Numbered from the stretch's first letter, positions 50,811 through 60,826 are shown. The stretch: 64,000 nucleotides of DNA from Stenotrophomonas sp. 169 (GCF_014621775.1 NZ_CP061204.1:2996501-3060500); one strand, 5' to 3'. Translations and numbers: made by a program. The notes: a model not told the origin generated them from the sequence alone.

Positions 50811-50886
50811 GGTGTCCTCCTCCCAAAGGATGTCCCGCACTGCGGGCATGGGGCGCACTTTCGACATGCGGACACACAAATGTCAA

Positions 50887-51021
50887 CCAATTGGACTGAT
50901 TCTTTCGTCTTACCTTTGCTATAGGCCAATTCAGCAAGAAATCTTGTGCTGTTGCAGCATGACTTGCCGACAAACATGCCCTACAACTGCATCCCACTGG
51001 TCTAGTAAACCGGCTTACAAT
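50887..51021. promoter_or_regulatory. Divergent promoter region of the alginate locus
   Basis: A perfect -10 TACAAT (51016-51021) lies 38 nt before the PL6 gene, without a clear -35. ACTGGTCTAGTAAACCGG just upstream resembles a GntR-type half-palindrome. On the other side, CCAATTGGTTGACA combines a palindrome with a TTGACA -35 for the receptor gene. Both sites share xTGGT, consistent with one FadR-type regulator acting on both genes. No other feature is seen in the 248-bp gap. Confidence 0.45.
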
Positions 51022-51058
51022 CCGTCCTGCGTCAGTGCCATCGTCCGGAGGAGACACC

Positions 51059-52492
51059 ATGAAGTTTCCATCACAATCCCTGTCTTTAGCACTGCTGTTG
51101 GTCACGGGTGCTTCGTGGAGCGGGGCCGCTCACGCGGCGAGCCACCTGGTGCACGACGTGAGCGAGTTCAACACCGTGGCGGCCGCTCTCCAGCCCGGTG
51201 ACGAAGTGGTTCTGGCCAATGGCACGTGGACCGATGCACGGCTGCTGCTGAAGGCGAGCGGCACCGCGGCGGCGCCGATCACCCTGCGCGCGCAGACGCC
51301 CGGCCAGGTGATCCTCAGCGGTCAATCGGACCTGCGGCTGGCGGGTGAGTACCTGCACGTGGCGGATCTGGTGTTCCGCGATGGCTTTTCGCCCAGCGAG
51401 GCGGTGGTGGCCTTCCGTGAATCGAGCAAGGCGGTCGCCCGCCACAGCCGGGTCAGCGGTGTGGTGATAGACGATTACAGCAACCCGGACAGCAGCGACC
51501 AGGATCAGTGGGTGATGCTCTACGGCGCGTTCAACCGGCTCGACCACAGCCAGCTGCGCGGCAAGACCAACGCCGGCCCCACCGTGGTGGTGGTGCGCGA
51601 TGCAGCGCAGGGGCTGGACAACCAGCACCGCATCGACCACAACTGGTTCGGCCCGCGCCCGGCGCTGGGCGTCAACGGCGGCGAAACCCTGCGCGTGGGC
51701 ACCAGTGACAGCTCGCTCAGCGATTCCAACAGCACCGTCGAGTACAACTGGTTCGAGGGCTGCGACGGCGAGACCGAGATCATTTCCAACAAGTCCGGCG
51801 GCAACGTTTACCGCGGCAATGTGTTCTATCGCTCGGCCGGCGCATTGACGTTGCGTCATGGCAACGGCAACCAGGTCATCGACAACATCTTCCTCGGTGA
51901 TGGCAAGTCCGGCACCGGCGGCGTGCGGGTGATCAATGCGCAGCAGCAGGTCAGCAACAATTACTTCCAGGGGTTGGCCGGCAGCAGCAACCGCGCAGCG
52001 CTGGCGGTGATGCATGGCCAGGCCGCGCCGGCGTTGTCCGGCTACGCGCCGGTGGTCAATGCGACGATCGAGCGCAACACCTTCGTCGATGTGTCCAAGG
52101 TGAGTTTCGGCGTCGGCTACAACGCGGCGACCGGCATCGTCGTGCCCGCCAGCAACAGCCGCTTCCGCAACAACCTGCTGGTCAACCGCACTGGCGCGGA
52201 TCCGGTCACGGTGAACGGCAGCATGGCCGGCGTCGCCTCCACCGGCAACCTGCAGTCGCCGCTCGCGTCCCCCGCCCTGCCCGGCGGCGTGGACAGCGTC
52301 GCGGCAACCCTCGTACAGGCGTCGAACGGACTGTGGGTGCCCTCGCCGGCCCTCCCATCGGCCGGCGCCTCTGCCACCCTGAGCGTGACATCCCGCGATG
52401 CCACCGGCGTGGCCTGGTATCCCAAACAAGGGGAATGGACGGATGCGGCCGCTGTCGGCCACCGCCTGCCCACCAATGGAGCTGATCGATGA
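51059..52492 (+). CDS. Alginate lyase, polysaccharide lyase family 6
   Basis: 477 aa, exported (MKFPSQSLSLALLLVTGASW, cleavage after AHAA). A right-handed parallel beta-helix protein of the PL6 type. The proposed catalytic Lys and Arg pair appears as EIISNKSGGN and ALTLRHGNGN, with the RIDHNWFG and VEYNWFEG repeats typical of the family. It cuts alginate, often preferring MG or G blocks, leaving unsaturated ends. First gene of the operon; its stop overlaps the PL17 start by 4 nt. GGAGGAGA precedes the ATG. Confidence 0.93.
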   Translation: MKFPSQSLSLALLLVTGASWSGAAHAASHLVHDVSEFNTVAAALQPGDEVVLANGTWTDARLLLKASGTAAAPITLRAQTPGQVILSGQSDLRLAGEYLHVADLVFRDGFSPSEAVVAFRESSKAVARHSRVSGVVIDDYSNPDSSDQDQWVMLYGAFNRLDHSQLRGKTNAGPTVVVVRDAAQGLDNQHRIDHNWFGPRPALGVNGGETLRVGTSDSSLSDSNSTVEYNWFEGCDGETEIISNKSGGNVYRGNVFYRSAGALTLRHGNGNQVIDNIFLGDGKSGTGGVRVINAQQQVSNNYFQGLAGSSNRAALAVMHGQAAPALSGYAPVVNATIERNTFVDVSKVSFGVGYNAATGIVVPASNSRFRNNLLVNRTGADPVTVNGSMAGVASTGNLQSPLASPALPGGVDSVAATLVQASNGLWVPSPALPSAGASATLSVTSRDATGVAWYPKQGEWTDAAAVGHRLPTNGADR

Positions 52493-54732
52493 AGCACACG
52501 TACCTCTCGCTTGCCCTCGCATTGGCCACGGCCAGCGGCGCCGTGGCCGTGCTGCCCGCGCCCGCCTATGCGGCGACGGCGGCGTCCACGCCGGCCGAAA
52601 CCGCGGTGGCGCCGGTGCTGGTCACCGCCAGCCAATGGAAGCAGATGGCCAGCGAGGGCGCCCGTTATCCCTCCTTCGCCAAGGAGCAGGCACGCAACGA
52701 GGCGATGCTGCGGCGGATGATGAAGGCCGGCATCGACGTCCCCTTTCCCAAGGACAAGGGCGGCGGGCGCACGCATGAGCAGCACAAGCGCAACTACCAG
52801 GCGCTGCTGGCCGCCGGCACGCTGTACCGCTTGACCGGCGACACCGCCTACGTCGATTACGCCCGGCGCATGCTGCTGGAATACGCCGCGCTGTACCCCA
52901 CCCTGGGTCCGCATCCGGAAGGACGCGGGCAGATCCCGGGCCGGGTGTTCTGGCAGGTGCTCAATGACTCGGTGTGGCTGGTCAACGCCGTGCAGGGCTA
53001 CGACGCGATCCGCGACGCGCTGCCCGCCAAGGACCGTCAGACCATCGATGACCGCGTGTTCCGGCCGATGGCCGAGTTCCTTGCCAGCGAGCCGAAGAAC
53101 TTCGACCAGATCCACAATCACTCCACCTGGGCGGTGGCGGCCACCGGCATGACCGGCTACGTGCTGCGCGACCAGGACCTGGTGGAGAAATCGCTGCGCG
53201 GCAGCCGCAAGGATGACGAATTCGGGTTCCTGCGCCAGGTCGACCTGCTGTTCTCGCCCGACGGTTACTACGAAGAAGGCCCCTACTACCAGCGCTATGC
53301 CCTGGCGCCATTCCTGTTGTTCGCCAATGCCATCGAGCGCAACGAGCCGCAGCGGAAGATCTTCGAGCGCCGCGACGGCGTGCTGCTGAAGGCCGTCGAT
53401 GTGCTCGTGCAGAGCAGCTACGGCGGCCTGTTTTTCCCGATCAACGACGCCATCCTCGACAAGGGCGTGGATACGGAAGAACTGGTGGCGGGCATCGGCA
53501 TCGCATACGCGCGCAGCGGTGACGACCAGTTGCTTTCAGTGGCCCAGCACCAGGACCGCCTGCTGTTGACCCCGGAGGGCCTGCAGGTCGCCCAGGCGCT
53601 GGCCGCCGGCAAGGCCAAACCCTTCGACTACCGCCCGATGCTGCTGCGCGATGGCCCGGACGGTGATCGCGGCGGGTTGGCGATTCTGCGCATGGGCGAC
53701 GAAGACGGCCAGGTACTGGTACAGAAAGACACCATGCAGGGCATGGGCCATGGTCACTTCGACAAGCTCAACTGGCTGTTCTATGACAACGGGCAGCGCG
53801 TGGTGACGGACTACGGTTCAGCGCGCTTCCTCAACGTGGAAGCCAAGCGCGGCGGCATCTACCTGGCCGAAAACCGCAGCTGGGCCAAACAGACCATCGC
53901 CCACAACACGCTGGTGGTGGATGAAAAGAGCCACTTCAACGGCGACTGGAAGCGGGGCGAAGTGCATGCGCCGACCGTGCGTTTCTTCCAGGCCGATAAA
54001 GATACCCAGGTTGCCTCGGCCACGATGCGCGATGCGTACCCCGGCGTGACGTTCACCCGCACCCAGGCGTTGCTGCGCCATCCGGACCTGGCCCTGCCGG
54101 TCGTGCTGGAGCTGATGCAGGTGAAGGGTGAGAAGGCGTCCCGCTTCGACCTGCCCCTGCACTTCAACGGCCACATCGTCAGCACCGGGTTCGAAGCCGA
54201 ACGGTTCGTCGAGCAGCGTCCCGTGCTGGGCGCGGAAAACGGCTACCAGCATCTGTGGGTGGACGCGCGCAGCGCGCCCGGCACTGAACAGCGCAGCCTG
54301 GCCTGGCTGCTGGATGGACGCTTCTACACCTACCGTTTCGGCAGCACCGCGCCATCGCGGGCGCTGCTGGTGGAAAGCGGTGCGAACGATCCCGAGTTCA
54401 ACCTGCGCCGCGAACCGGCGCTGGTGCAGCGCGTGGAAGGCCAGCGCGAAGTGAGCTTCTTCAGCGTGCTGGAACCGCACGGTGAATACAACGGCACGGC
54501 CGAGTACGTGCACGGGGCCGACAGCCAGATCACTGTGCTGGTGCGCGTGCGCGGCAAGGACGCCGAACTGCTGCAGCTGACGCTGGCCAGCGGCGCGCGC
54601 ATCGCACTGGGCGTTGCCGATGACAGCAGTACCGATAGCGAACACAGCGTGGTGGTGGATGGCCATACCTACACGTGGCGCGGCAGCCACGCGCGCATGG
54701 ACCAGGCCGCCGGCAAGCGGAGCGGCCGATGA
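52489..54732 (+). CDS. Oligoalginate lyase, polysaccharide lyase family 17
   Basis: 747 aa. Signal peptide, an alpha-helical toroid domain (about residues 60-400) and a beta-sheet heparinase II/III-like domain. Residues matching PL17 active sites are visible: NHSTWA (Asn, His), YYEEGPYYQRYA (Tyr) and GHGHFDKLNW (His). PL17 enzymes act exolytically on alginate oligomers to release the unsaturated monouronate (DEH). A PL17 alginate lyase is known in S. maltophilia. It overlaps PL6 and the MFS gene by 4 nt each, so the three are translationally coupled. Confidence 0.95.
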   Translation: MKHTYLSLALALATASGAVAVLPAPAYAATAASTPAETAVAPVLVTASQWKQMASEGARYPSFAKEQARNEAMLRRMMKAGIDVPFPKDKGGGRTHEQHKRNYQALLAAGTLYRLTGDTAYVDYARRMLLEYAALYPTLGPHPEGRGQIPGRVFWQVLNDSVWLVNAVQGYDAIRDALPAKDRQTIDDRVFRPMAEFLASEPKNFDQIHNHSTWAVAATGMTGYVLRDQDLVEKSLRGSRKDDEFGFLRQVDLLFSPDGYYEEGPYYQRYALAPFLLFANAIERNEPQRKIFERRDGVLLKAVDVLVQSSYGGLFFPINDAILDKGVDTEELVAGIGIAYARSGDDQLLSVAQHQDRLLLTPEGLQVAQALAAGKAKPFDYRPMLLRDGPDGDRGGLAILRMGDEDGQVLVQKDTMQGMGHGHFDKLNWLFYDNGQRVVTDYGSARFLNVEAKRGGIYLAENRSWAKQTIAHNTLVVDEKSHFNGDWKRGEVHAPTVRFFQADKDTQVASATMRDAYPGVTFTRTQALLRHPDLALPVVLELMQVKGEKASRFDLPLHFNGHIVSTGFEAERFVEQRPVLGAENGYQHLWVDARSAPGTEQRSLAWLLDGRFYTYRFGSTAPSRALLVESGANDPEFNLRREPALVQRVEGQREVSFFSVLEPHGEYNGTAEYVHGADSQITVLVRVRGKDAELLQLTLASGARIALGVADDSSTDSEHSVVVDGHTYTWRGSHARMDQAAGKRSGR

Positions 54733-56051
54733 ACGTGTCTTCTGCCGGCGCGCAGTTGCGCAAGGTGCCGGTCCGCTCGGCAGTGCGGTGGCTGATCGTG
54801 GGCCTGATCGCGGTCGCGACGGTCATCAACTACATCGACCGCAATGCGTTGGCGGTGATGTGGCCGGAGATCGCCCGCGAGGTCGGGGCGACCAAGGATG
54901 ACTACGCGCTGCTGGTGACGGTGTTCATGCTGTTCTACGCCGCTGGCCAGTTCCTGTTCGGCCGGCTGTTCGACCTGATCGGCACGCGCATGGGGTTCGC
55001 ACTGTCCATCAGCGTGTGGTCGATATCGATCGCCCTGCATGCGGTCACCCATTCCATCCTGTCGTTCAGTCTGGTGCGGGCGATGCTGGGCGTCAGCGAA
55101 GCCGGCGCCTGGCCGGGTGCGGTCAAGGCCAACGCGGAGTGGTTCCCGGCACGCGAGCGTGCGCTGGCACAGGGCGTCTTCAACGCCGGCGCCTCCATCG
55201 GCGCGATCGTGTCTGCGCCCGCCATTGCCGGCCTGTACCTGTGGCTGGGCTGGCGCGGGACGTTCGTGGTGATCGGTGCGATGGGCTTCCTGTGGCTGCT
55301 GCCATGGCTGTTCGTGTACCGCGCAGGGCCGGACAAACACCCGTGGGTCAGTGATGCCGAGCGTCGCCTGATCATGGAAGACCAGGCCGGCGCCGCCGAT
55401 CCCGCCGCACCGCGCCGCAGCGTGCGTGAGCTGCTGGCGCACCGGCAGAGCTGGGGCATGCTCGCCTGCCGCTTCCTGCTGGACCCGATCTGGTGGCTGT
55501 TCGTGTCCTGGCTGCCGATCTACCTGGCAGAAACCTTCGGCTTCGACATCAAGCAGATCGGCCTGTTCGCATGGGTGCCCTTCGTCGGTGCGATGCTCGG
55601 CAGCCTGACCGGCGGCTGGCTGTCCGGCCGGCTGATCCGCGCCGGGCACAGCGTGGACCGCGCCCGCAAATGGTCGATCACCCTCGGCTGCATCATCATG
55701 GCGCCTGCCCTGCTGGGCGCGGTGATGGCCGCCGGCCCGTTGGCCGCGGTGCTGACCATCGCCGCCGTGCTGTTCGGCTTCCAGGTCGCCATCGGCAATA
55801 TCCAGACCCTGCCGGGCGATCTGTTCGGTGGGCGCTCGGTGGGCACGCTGGCCGGCCTGGGTGGCCTGGCCGCCGTTGCCGGCACCTTGATCACCACGTG
55901 GCTGGTGCCGGTGCTGACCCGCGAGTCCTATGCCCCGATGTTCATGCTCGTCGCCGCCCTCGTGCCGCTGTCGCTGGTCGCGCTGTGGTGGCTCACCGGC
56001 ACGATCCGTCGCCTCGATGCACCCACGCCGACGCCTGCGCCGCAGCGCTGA
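54729..56051 (+). CDS. MFS transporter, hexuronate type (ACS family)
   Basis: 440 aa, twelve membrane helices. The region INYIDRNALAVMWPEI and GVSEAGAWPGAVKANAEWFP is typical of the anion:cation symporters that carry hexuronates. In this operon it most likely imports DEH or short uronates from the periplasm. ATG at 54729 overlaps the PL17 stop (ATGA). Confidence 0.92.
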   Translation: MNVSSAGAQLRKVPVRSAVRWLIVGLIAVATVINYIDRNALAVMWPEIAREVGATKDDYALLVTVFMLFYAAGQFLFGRLFDLIGTRMGFALSISVWSISIALHAVTHSILSFSLVRAMLGVSEAGAWPGAVKANAEWFPARERALAQGVFNAGASIGAIVSAPAIAGLYLWLGWRGTFVVIGAMGFLWLLPWLFVYRAGPDKHPWVSDAERRLIMEDQAGAADPAAPRRSVRELLAHRQSWGMLACRFLLDPIWWLFVSWLPIYLAETFGFDIKQIGLFAWVPFVGAMLGSLTGGWLSGRLIRAGHSVDRARKWSITLGCIIMAPALLGAVMAAGPLAAVLTIAAVLFGFQVAIGNIQTLPGDLFGGRSVGTLAGLGGLAAVAGTLITTWLVPVLTRESYAPMFMLVAALVPLSLVALWWLTGTIRRLDAPTPTPAPQR

Positions 56052-56118
56052 GCGCACGCCTACGTTCCCCGCCCCTTTTTTCTCTCACACACCCCACGTA
56101 ACAAAGGAGTTCCAACGC

Positions 56119-56871
56119 ATGTCATTCCAGGACAAGGTGGCCATCGTCACCGGTGGCGGCCGCGATATCGGTCGCGCCATTTCGATCAAACTCGCCGCCG
56201 CCGGCGCCCGCGTCTGCTTCAACTACGCCAACGACGAAGCCAGCGCACGCGAGACACTGGCGCAGATCGAAGCCGCCGGTGGCCAGGCCATCCTGCATCG
56301 TGCCGACGTGACCGATCCGGCCGCCGTCGCCGGGCTGGTGGCTGCCGCGCAGGCCGCGTTCGGTCCCCGCATCGACCTGCTGATCAACGTGGCCGGTGGC
56401 ATGGTCGAGCGTCGCCCGCTGGCCGACATCGATCCGGCGTTCTTCCACAAGGTGATCGACCTCAACCTGACCTCGACCTACCTCACCACCCATGCCGTAG
56501 TGCCGCACATGGGCGAAGGCGCGGCAATCGTCAACTTCGCGTCGCAGGCCGGTCGCGATGGCGGTGGCCCCGGTGCATCCATCTATGCAACCGCCAAGGC
56601 AGGCGTGATGACCTTCACCCGCGCCATGGCCAAGGAGCTGGGCCCGAAGGGCATCCGGGTCAACGCGCTGTGCTGCGGCATGATCGCCACGCGGTTCCAT
56701 GACGAGTTCACCAAGCCGGAAGTGCGCACCGCCGTAGCCGCCGGTACGCCGCTGCGGCGCCAGGGTCGTCCGCAGGAAGCAGCCGACGTGGCCGTGTACC
56801 TGGCTTCGGACGAGGCCGCCTTCATCACCGGCGCGAACATCGACGTCAACGGCGGCACGTTCTTCTCCTGA
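56119..56871 (+). CDS. SDR-family reductase, probable DEH reductase
   Basis: 250 aa classical short-chain dehydrogenase. Cofactor motif TGGGRDIGRA, NVAGG, Ser in NFASQAG and YATAK as the YxxxK pair. In alginate catabolism an SDR reduces 4-deoxy-L-erythro-5-hexoseulose uronate to 2-keto-3-deoxygluconate, and its place in this operon supports that role. AAAGGAG precedes ATG 56119. There is a 67-bp gap after the MFS gene. Confidence 0.9.
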   Translation: MSFQDKVAIVTGGGRDIGRAISIKLAAAGARVCFNYANDEASARETLAQIEAAGGQAILHRADVTDPAAVAGLVAAAQAAFGPRIDLLINVAGGMVERRPLADIDPAFFHKVIDLNLTSTYLTTHAVVPHMGEGAAIVNFASQAGRDGGGPGASIYATAKAGVMTFTRAMAKELGPKGIRVNALCCGMIATRFHDEFTKPEVRTAVAAGTPLRRQGRPQEAADVAVYLASDEAAFITGANIDVNGGTFFS

Positions 56872-56884
56872 CCGGAGTTTCACC

Positions 56885-58063
56885 ATGCTGCGCTGGATCA
56901 CCGCTCTTTCCCTTGCCGTTGGTTCCGCGCTGTCCGCATCGGCTGCCCCCGCGCAGCCGGTGTGGGTCACCGCCTGGACCGCATCACCCGCGCCGGACCG
57001 CCTGGACGGCACGCCGCAGGCCCCCGTGCAGTTCGCTGCACAGACCGTCCGCCAGGACATCCGGCTGGGCAGCCGCGCCGATGCGCTGCGGCTGCGCATC
57101 AGCAATGAACTGGGCACGTCCCCACTGCGGGTCGAAGACATGACCGTACGCGGTTCCTCCGGCCGCCCGCTGCCCGTGCAGGTGGACGGACGCAGGGTCA
57201 TCGACGTACCGGTAGGGGCTGCGTTGCTGACTGATCCGCTGCCACTGAAGGCCGCGGCGCTGGATGAGATCCAGGTCACCGCCTTTTTCCCACAGGCGAC
57301 GCGCCCCGCCGTGCGCCGTACCACCGTGCGGGTGGCCGAGGGCCGACAGCCGCGCGTGGCCGACAGCGTGGCCGTGTCCTATCGCCAGAATGTGATTTCG
57401 GCGGTGCTGGTACAGCGCGCGGATCGACCATCGGTCATCGTGGCGCTGGGTGATTCCATCACCGAAGGCGCCACCGCAGCACGCGGCTCGTACAACCAGT
57501 GGCCCGAGCGCCTGGCCGTGCGCTTGCAGCAGGCCTGCCCGGACCGCTTCGTCGTGCTCAACCAAGGCATCAGCGGCAACAAGCTGCTGGACCACGGGCG
57601 CAGCCACAGCGCGCTGTCCCGGCTGGACCGCGATGTGATCGCCGTGGCCGATGCCGATCAGATGATCCTCTTCGAAGGCATCAACGATATCCGTCATGGC
57701 GGCGGCCCCACACCTCTGCCCGGCCGCACGGCCGACGACATGCTGCTGGGTTATCGACAGATCGCCACGCGCCTGCACCAGCACGGCGCGCGCGCGTTCA
57801 TCGGCACGCTGACGCCCTTCGGGGGCTCCGAGCGCTATGAACCGCTATCGGCCGCGACCCGGACCACGATCAATGCATGGGCGCGCGGCGATGACAGCGG
57901 CTTTGACGGCGTAGTGGACTTCGATGCGGCGCTGCGCGACCCGGCCACGCCGGAATCCCTGCCTGCTGGCATCACCCGCGATCACCTGCATCCCAACGAC
58001 GAAGGCTATGCGCGCATGGCCGATGCCATCGACCTGACGATGCTGGGCTGTCAGGCACGTTGA
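56885..58063 (+). CDS. Exported SGNH/GDSL-family hydrolase
   Basis: 392 aa. Signal peptide (MLRWITALSLAVGSALSASA), an N-terminal beta domain and an SGNH domain: block I VALGDSITEG, block III GINDIR, and block V DHLHPNDEGY with the Asp-His pair. SGNH enzymes deacetylate polysaccharides or cleave esters. It is 14 bp after the SDR gene in the same operon; removing acetyl groups from alginate or its oligomers is a fair guess, not shown. Confidence 0.88.
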   Translation: MLRWITALSLAVGSALSASAAPAQPVWVTAWTASPAPDRLDGTPQAPVQFAAQTVRQDIRLGSRADALRLRISNELGTSPLRVEDMTVRGSSGRPLPVQVDGRRVIDVPVGAALLTDPLPLKAAALDEIQVTAFFPQATRPAVRRTTVRVAEGRQPRVADSVAVSYRQNVISAVLVQRADRPSVIVALGDSITEGATAARGSYNQWPERLAVRLQQACPDRFVVLNQGISGNKLLDHGRSHSALSRLDRDVIAVADADQMILFEGINDIRHGGGPTPLPGRTADDMLLGYRQIATRLHQHGARAFIGTLTPFGGSERYEPLSAATRTTINAWARGDDSGFDGVVDFDAALRDPATPESLPAGITRDHLHPNDEGYARMADAIDLTMLGCQAR

Positions 58064-58102
58064 GCACCGATGCGTGGCCTGCACGGGTGGGGCGGGCTTT
58101 GA

Positions 58103-58429
58103 CTACGCCCCGCTGCGTGGAGCGAACATGATCACGGCCATGCCGGCCAAGCACAGCGACACGCCCAGCACGTCCCACCGACCGGGACGAATGCCGTCGA
58201 CCAGCCAAAGCCAGAGCAGCGCCGTGCCCACATACACGCCACCGTAGGCCGCATAGATGCGCCCACTGGCATCGGGATGCAGGGTCAGCAGCCAGGCGAA
58301 CAATGCCAGGCTGGCCGCGGCCGGCAGCAGCAGCCACGCGCTGCCATCACGACGCAGCCACAGCCACGGCAGGTAACAGCCGATGATCTCGGCCAGCGCC
58401 GTGATCAGGAACAGCCCAAAGGTCTTCAC
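58103..58429 (-). CDS. ynfA: YnfA / UPF0060 small membrane protein
   Basis: 108 aa with four membrane helices, matching the UPF0060 family ([59 protein letters not shown] end). Related proteins belong to the small multidrug resistance superfamily, but substrates are unclear. It is convergent with the esterase gene and overlaps mazG by 4 nt. Confidence 0.93.
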   Translation of the reverse strand: MKTFGLFLITALAEIIGCYLPWLWLRRDGSAWLLLPAAASLALFAWLLTLHPDASGRIYAAYGGVYVGTALLWLWLVDGIRPGRWDVLGVSLCLAGMAVIMFAPRSGA

Positions 58430-59247
58430 GATGCGGCTTCGTCCGCCTTCGCGCGTTGCCAGAGTGCTTCCTGCGCCTGCAGGTCCAGGTCCGCCATGCG
58501 CTCGCCCGCAGCGTCGGCGTAGCCTTCCATCGCCCGGAATCGACGTTCGAACTTGTGGTTCGCACCGCGCAGTGCACTGCCCACGTCGACATCGGCCTGC
58601 CGGGCCAGTTTCGCGCAGACGAACAGCAGGTCGCCCAGCTCTTCCTGCAGCCGCGCCTTGTTGCCGGCGATGTCACCCCGCTCGAACTCCGCGCGCAGCT
58701 CCTGCAGTTCCTCCGCCGCCTTGTCCAGCACCGGCAGGGGACCGGACCAGTCGAATCCCACCTTGGCGGCGCGCGACTGCAGCTTCAGTGCGCGCTGCCA
58801 TTCCGGCAGCCCACGCGAGATACCTGCCAGCGCCGAGCGATCCGTTTCGCCCTTGGCCGCACGCTCTTCCCGCTTGATGGCGTCCCAGTTGCGCAGCACA
58901 TGGGCGGCATCGTCCACGCTGGCATCGGCGAAGATATGCGGATGGCGGCGGACCATCTTTTCATTGATGGAGCGGGCAACGTCGGCAAAGGCGAACGCGC
59001 CCTGCTCTTCCGCCATCCGGGCATGGAACACGACCTGCAGCAGCAGGTCCCCAAGCTCGTCACACAGATCATCCAGGTCACCGCGATCAATCGCATCGGC
59101 GACTTCGTACGCCTCTTCGATGGTGTACGGGGCGATGGTGGAAAAGTCCTGTTCAAGATCCCACGGACAGCCACCGTCCGGATCGCGCAGGCGCGCCATG
59201 ATCGCCAGCAGGCGGCCCAGTTCGGTTGCTGCGTCGGTCGCGCTCAT
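58426..59247 (-). CDS. mazG: Nucleoside triphosphate pyrophosphohydrolase
   Basis: 273 aa with two tandem MazG domains. The first carries [22 protein letters not shown] and the Mg-binding [16 protein letters not shown]. The second has [12 protein letters not shown] and [15 protein letters not shown]. It hydrolyses NTPs to NMPs and pyrophosphate, removing noncanonical nucleotides. ATG at 59247 overlaps the cysQ stop by 4 nt. Confidence 0.95.
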   Translation of the reverse strand: MSATDAATELGRLLAIMARLRDPDGGCPWDLEQDFSTIAPYTIEEAYEVADAIDRGDLDDLCDELGDLLLQVVFHARMAEEQGAFAFADVARSINEKMVRRHPHIFADASVDDAAHVLRNWDAIKREERAAKGETDRSALAGISRGLPEWQRALKLQSRAAKVGFDWSGPLPVLDKAAEELQELRAEFERGDIAGNKARLQEELGDLLFVCAKLARQADVDVGSALRGANHKFERRFRAMEGYADAAGERMADLDLQAQEALWQRAKADEAAS

Positions 59248-60092
59248 TCGGTATTCCCGTTGCTGTCGTCGAGCCAACCGCGCCAGGGCAACGCAGGATC
59301 ACCCAGTGCCATGAAGTCACCGTTGAGCAGGCTCTCGCGGCGGTTGTAGCGGAATGGTTTACCGGTGCTCGCCGACAGCACGGCGCCGCCGGCGGCATGC
59401 AGGACACACTGGCCCGCGGCGGTGTCCCATTCACTGGTCGGTCCCAACCGCGGATAGACATCCAGATCGCCCTCGGCGATCCGGCAGAACTTCAGCGAAG
59501 ACCCTTGTGCCACGGTCTCGATGTCGCCCATCCGCTGCAGCAGCGCCTCGGTGCGCGCGGACCGGTGTGAACGACTGGCGGCAACGCGCAGCGGGGCATG
59601 GGCGGGCGCGCGCGTGCGCAGCACCGTGTCATGCACGCCCTGCCGTCGATACGCCTGCTCACCCCGCATCGCGTGCCACACCAGGCCGGTTACCGGTGCC
59701 AGTACCACCCCGAAGGTCGGTGCCCCCTGGTAGACCAGCGCGATGTTCACACTGAACTCGCCATTGCGCTTGATGAACTCACGGGTGCCGTCCAAGGGGT
59801 CGACCAGCCAGTACGCGCCCCAGTGGCGTCGCGTCTCCCAGTCGGCGGCCACGGACTCTTCCGACAGCACGGGCAGGTCCGGCGTCAGCCGCAGCAGCCC
59901 ACTGACGATGCGGTCGTTGGCCGCCAGGTCCGCCGTGGTTACCGGGCTGTCGTCATCCTTCAGGCTGACGTCGAACCCGGTGGCATACACCTGCATGATG
60001 GCCGCCGCCGCATCCTGGGCGATGGCGATGACGGTTTCGCGCAGGTCGGTCGTAATGCGTACGTGGGTCACGGCAGCAGGCGCCCGCGACAC
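59244..60092 (-). CDS. cysQ: 3'(2'),5'-bisphosphate nucleotidase
   Basis: 282 aa inositol-monophosphatase-like fold. Metal-binding motifs LSEES, VDPLDGTREFIKRNGEF and EWDTAAGQ are intact. It converts 3'-phosphoadenosine 5'-phosphate to AMP, relieving inhibition of sulfate assimilation. The start is GTG at 60092; no ATG in frame fits. It follows the NUDIX gene by 22 nt. Confidence 0.94.
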   Translation of the reverse strand: MSRAPAAVTHVRITTDLRETVIAIAQDAAAAIMQVYATGFDVSLKDDDSPVTTADLAANDRIVSGLLRLTPDLPVLSEESVAADWETRRHWGAYWLVDPLDGTREFIKRNGEFSVNIALVYQGAPTFGVVLAPVTGLVWHAMRGEQAYRRQGVHDTVLRTRAPAHAPLRVAASRSHRSARTEALLQRMGDIETVAQGSSLKFCRIAEGDLDVYPRLGPTSEWDTAAGQCVLHAAGGAVLSASTGKPFRYNRRESLLNGDFMALGDPALPWRGWLDDSNGNTE

Positions 60093-60114
60093 CGTGGCGC
60101 GGCGGCATGCCGGC

Positions 60115-60663
60115 TCATGGGCGACCCTGCAGCCACTGCCGCGCGATGAACAGCGCCGCCAGCGAACGGCCTTCTGAGAAATCTTCGCGCAGCATCAGCT
60201 GATCGAGTTCGGCAAGCTTCCACGGCACGACTTCCAGCTCTTCGGGTTCATCGCCCTGCAGTTTCTCCGGATAAAGATCGCGTGCCACGACGAGCCATGA
60301 CTGATGGCTCATGTACGTAGGGGCCAGCGTCATCGCACGCAGTACGTCCACGCGCCGCGCGCCATAACCGGCTTCTTCCTTCAGCTCGCGATCGGCCGCC
60401 TGTTCCGGCGTCTCGCCGGCGTCGATCCGTCCCTTCACCAGGCCCAGTTCGTAGCGGTGCATGCCCGCGGCGTACTCCCGCACCAGCAGCACGGTGTCCT
60501 CGTCCAGCATCGGCACCACCACGACGGCGCCGTGGCCACGGCTGACCAGGCGCTCGAATCGCCGCTGTTCGCCATTGGAGAACTCCAGGTCCAGATGCTG
60601 GCGCTGGAAGGGGCCGTTTTCCTCGTCGGTGATCCGATGGATGATGGGCAGGCGACGGCTCAT
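60115..60663 (-). CDS. nudE: NUDIX hydrolase, NudE type
   Basis: 182 aa. The Nudix box GRIDAGETPEQAADRELKEE followed by AGYGARR is complete. NudE cleaves ADP-ribose, diadenosine polyphosphates and similar ADP compounds. First gene of the nudE-cysQ-mazG-ynfA set; divergent from rsmE. Confidence 0.93.
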   Translation of the reverse strand: MSRRLPIIHRITDEENGPFQRQHLDLEFSNGEQRRFERLVSRGHGAVVVVPMLDEDTVLLVREYAAGMHRYELGLVKGRIDAGETPEQAADRELKEEAGYGARRVDVLRAMTLAPTYMSHQSWLVVARDLYPEKLQGDEPEELEVVPWKLAELDQLMLREDFSEGRSLAALFIARQWLQGRP

Positions 60664-60826
60664 GCGGAATGCCCCGCGCGGGCCGATAGAATGGACGAAG
60701 GCAGCAACATGTTCATGAGCTCACGATGCTAGCAGAGACGCAGCCCTCCCCGCAGGGCAACCCGTTCGAAAACCCGTTGTTCCATGACCGCGGTGCGCGG
60801 CCTGCGCGCCGCAAGGAGACCTGTGC

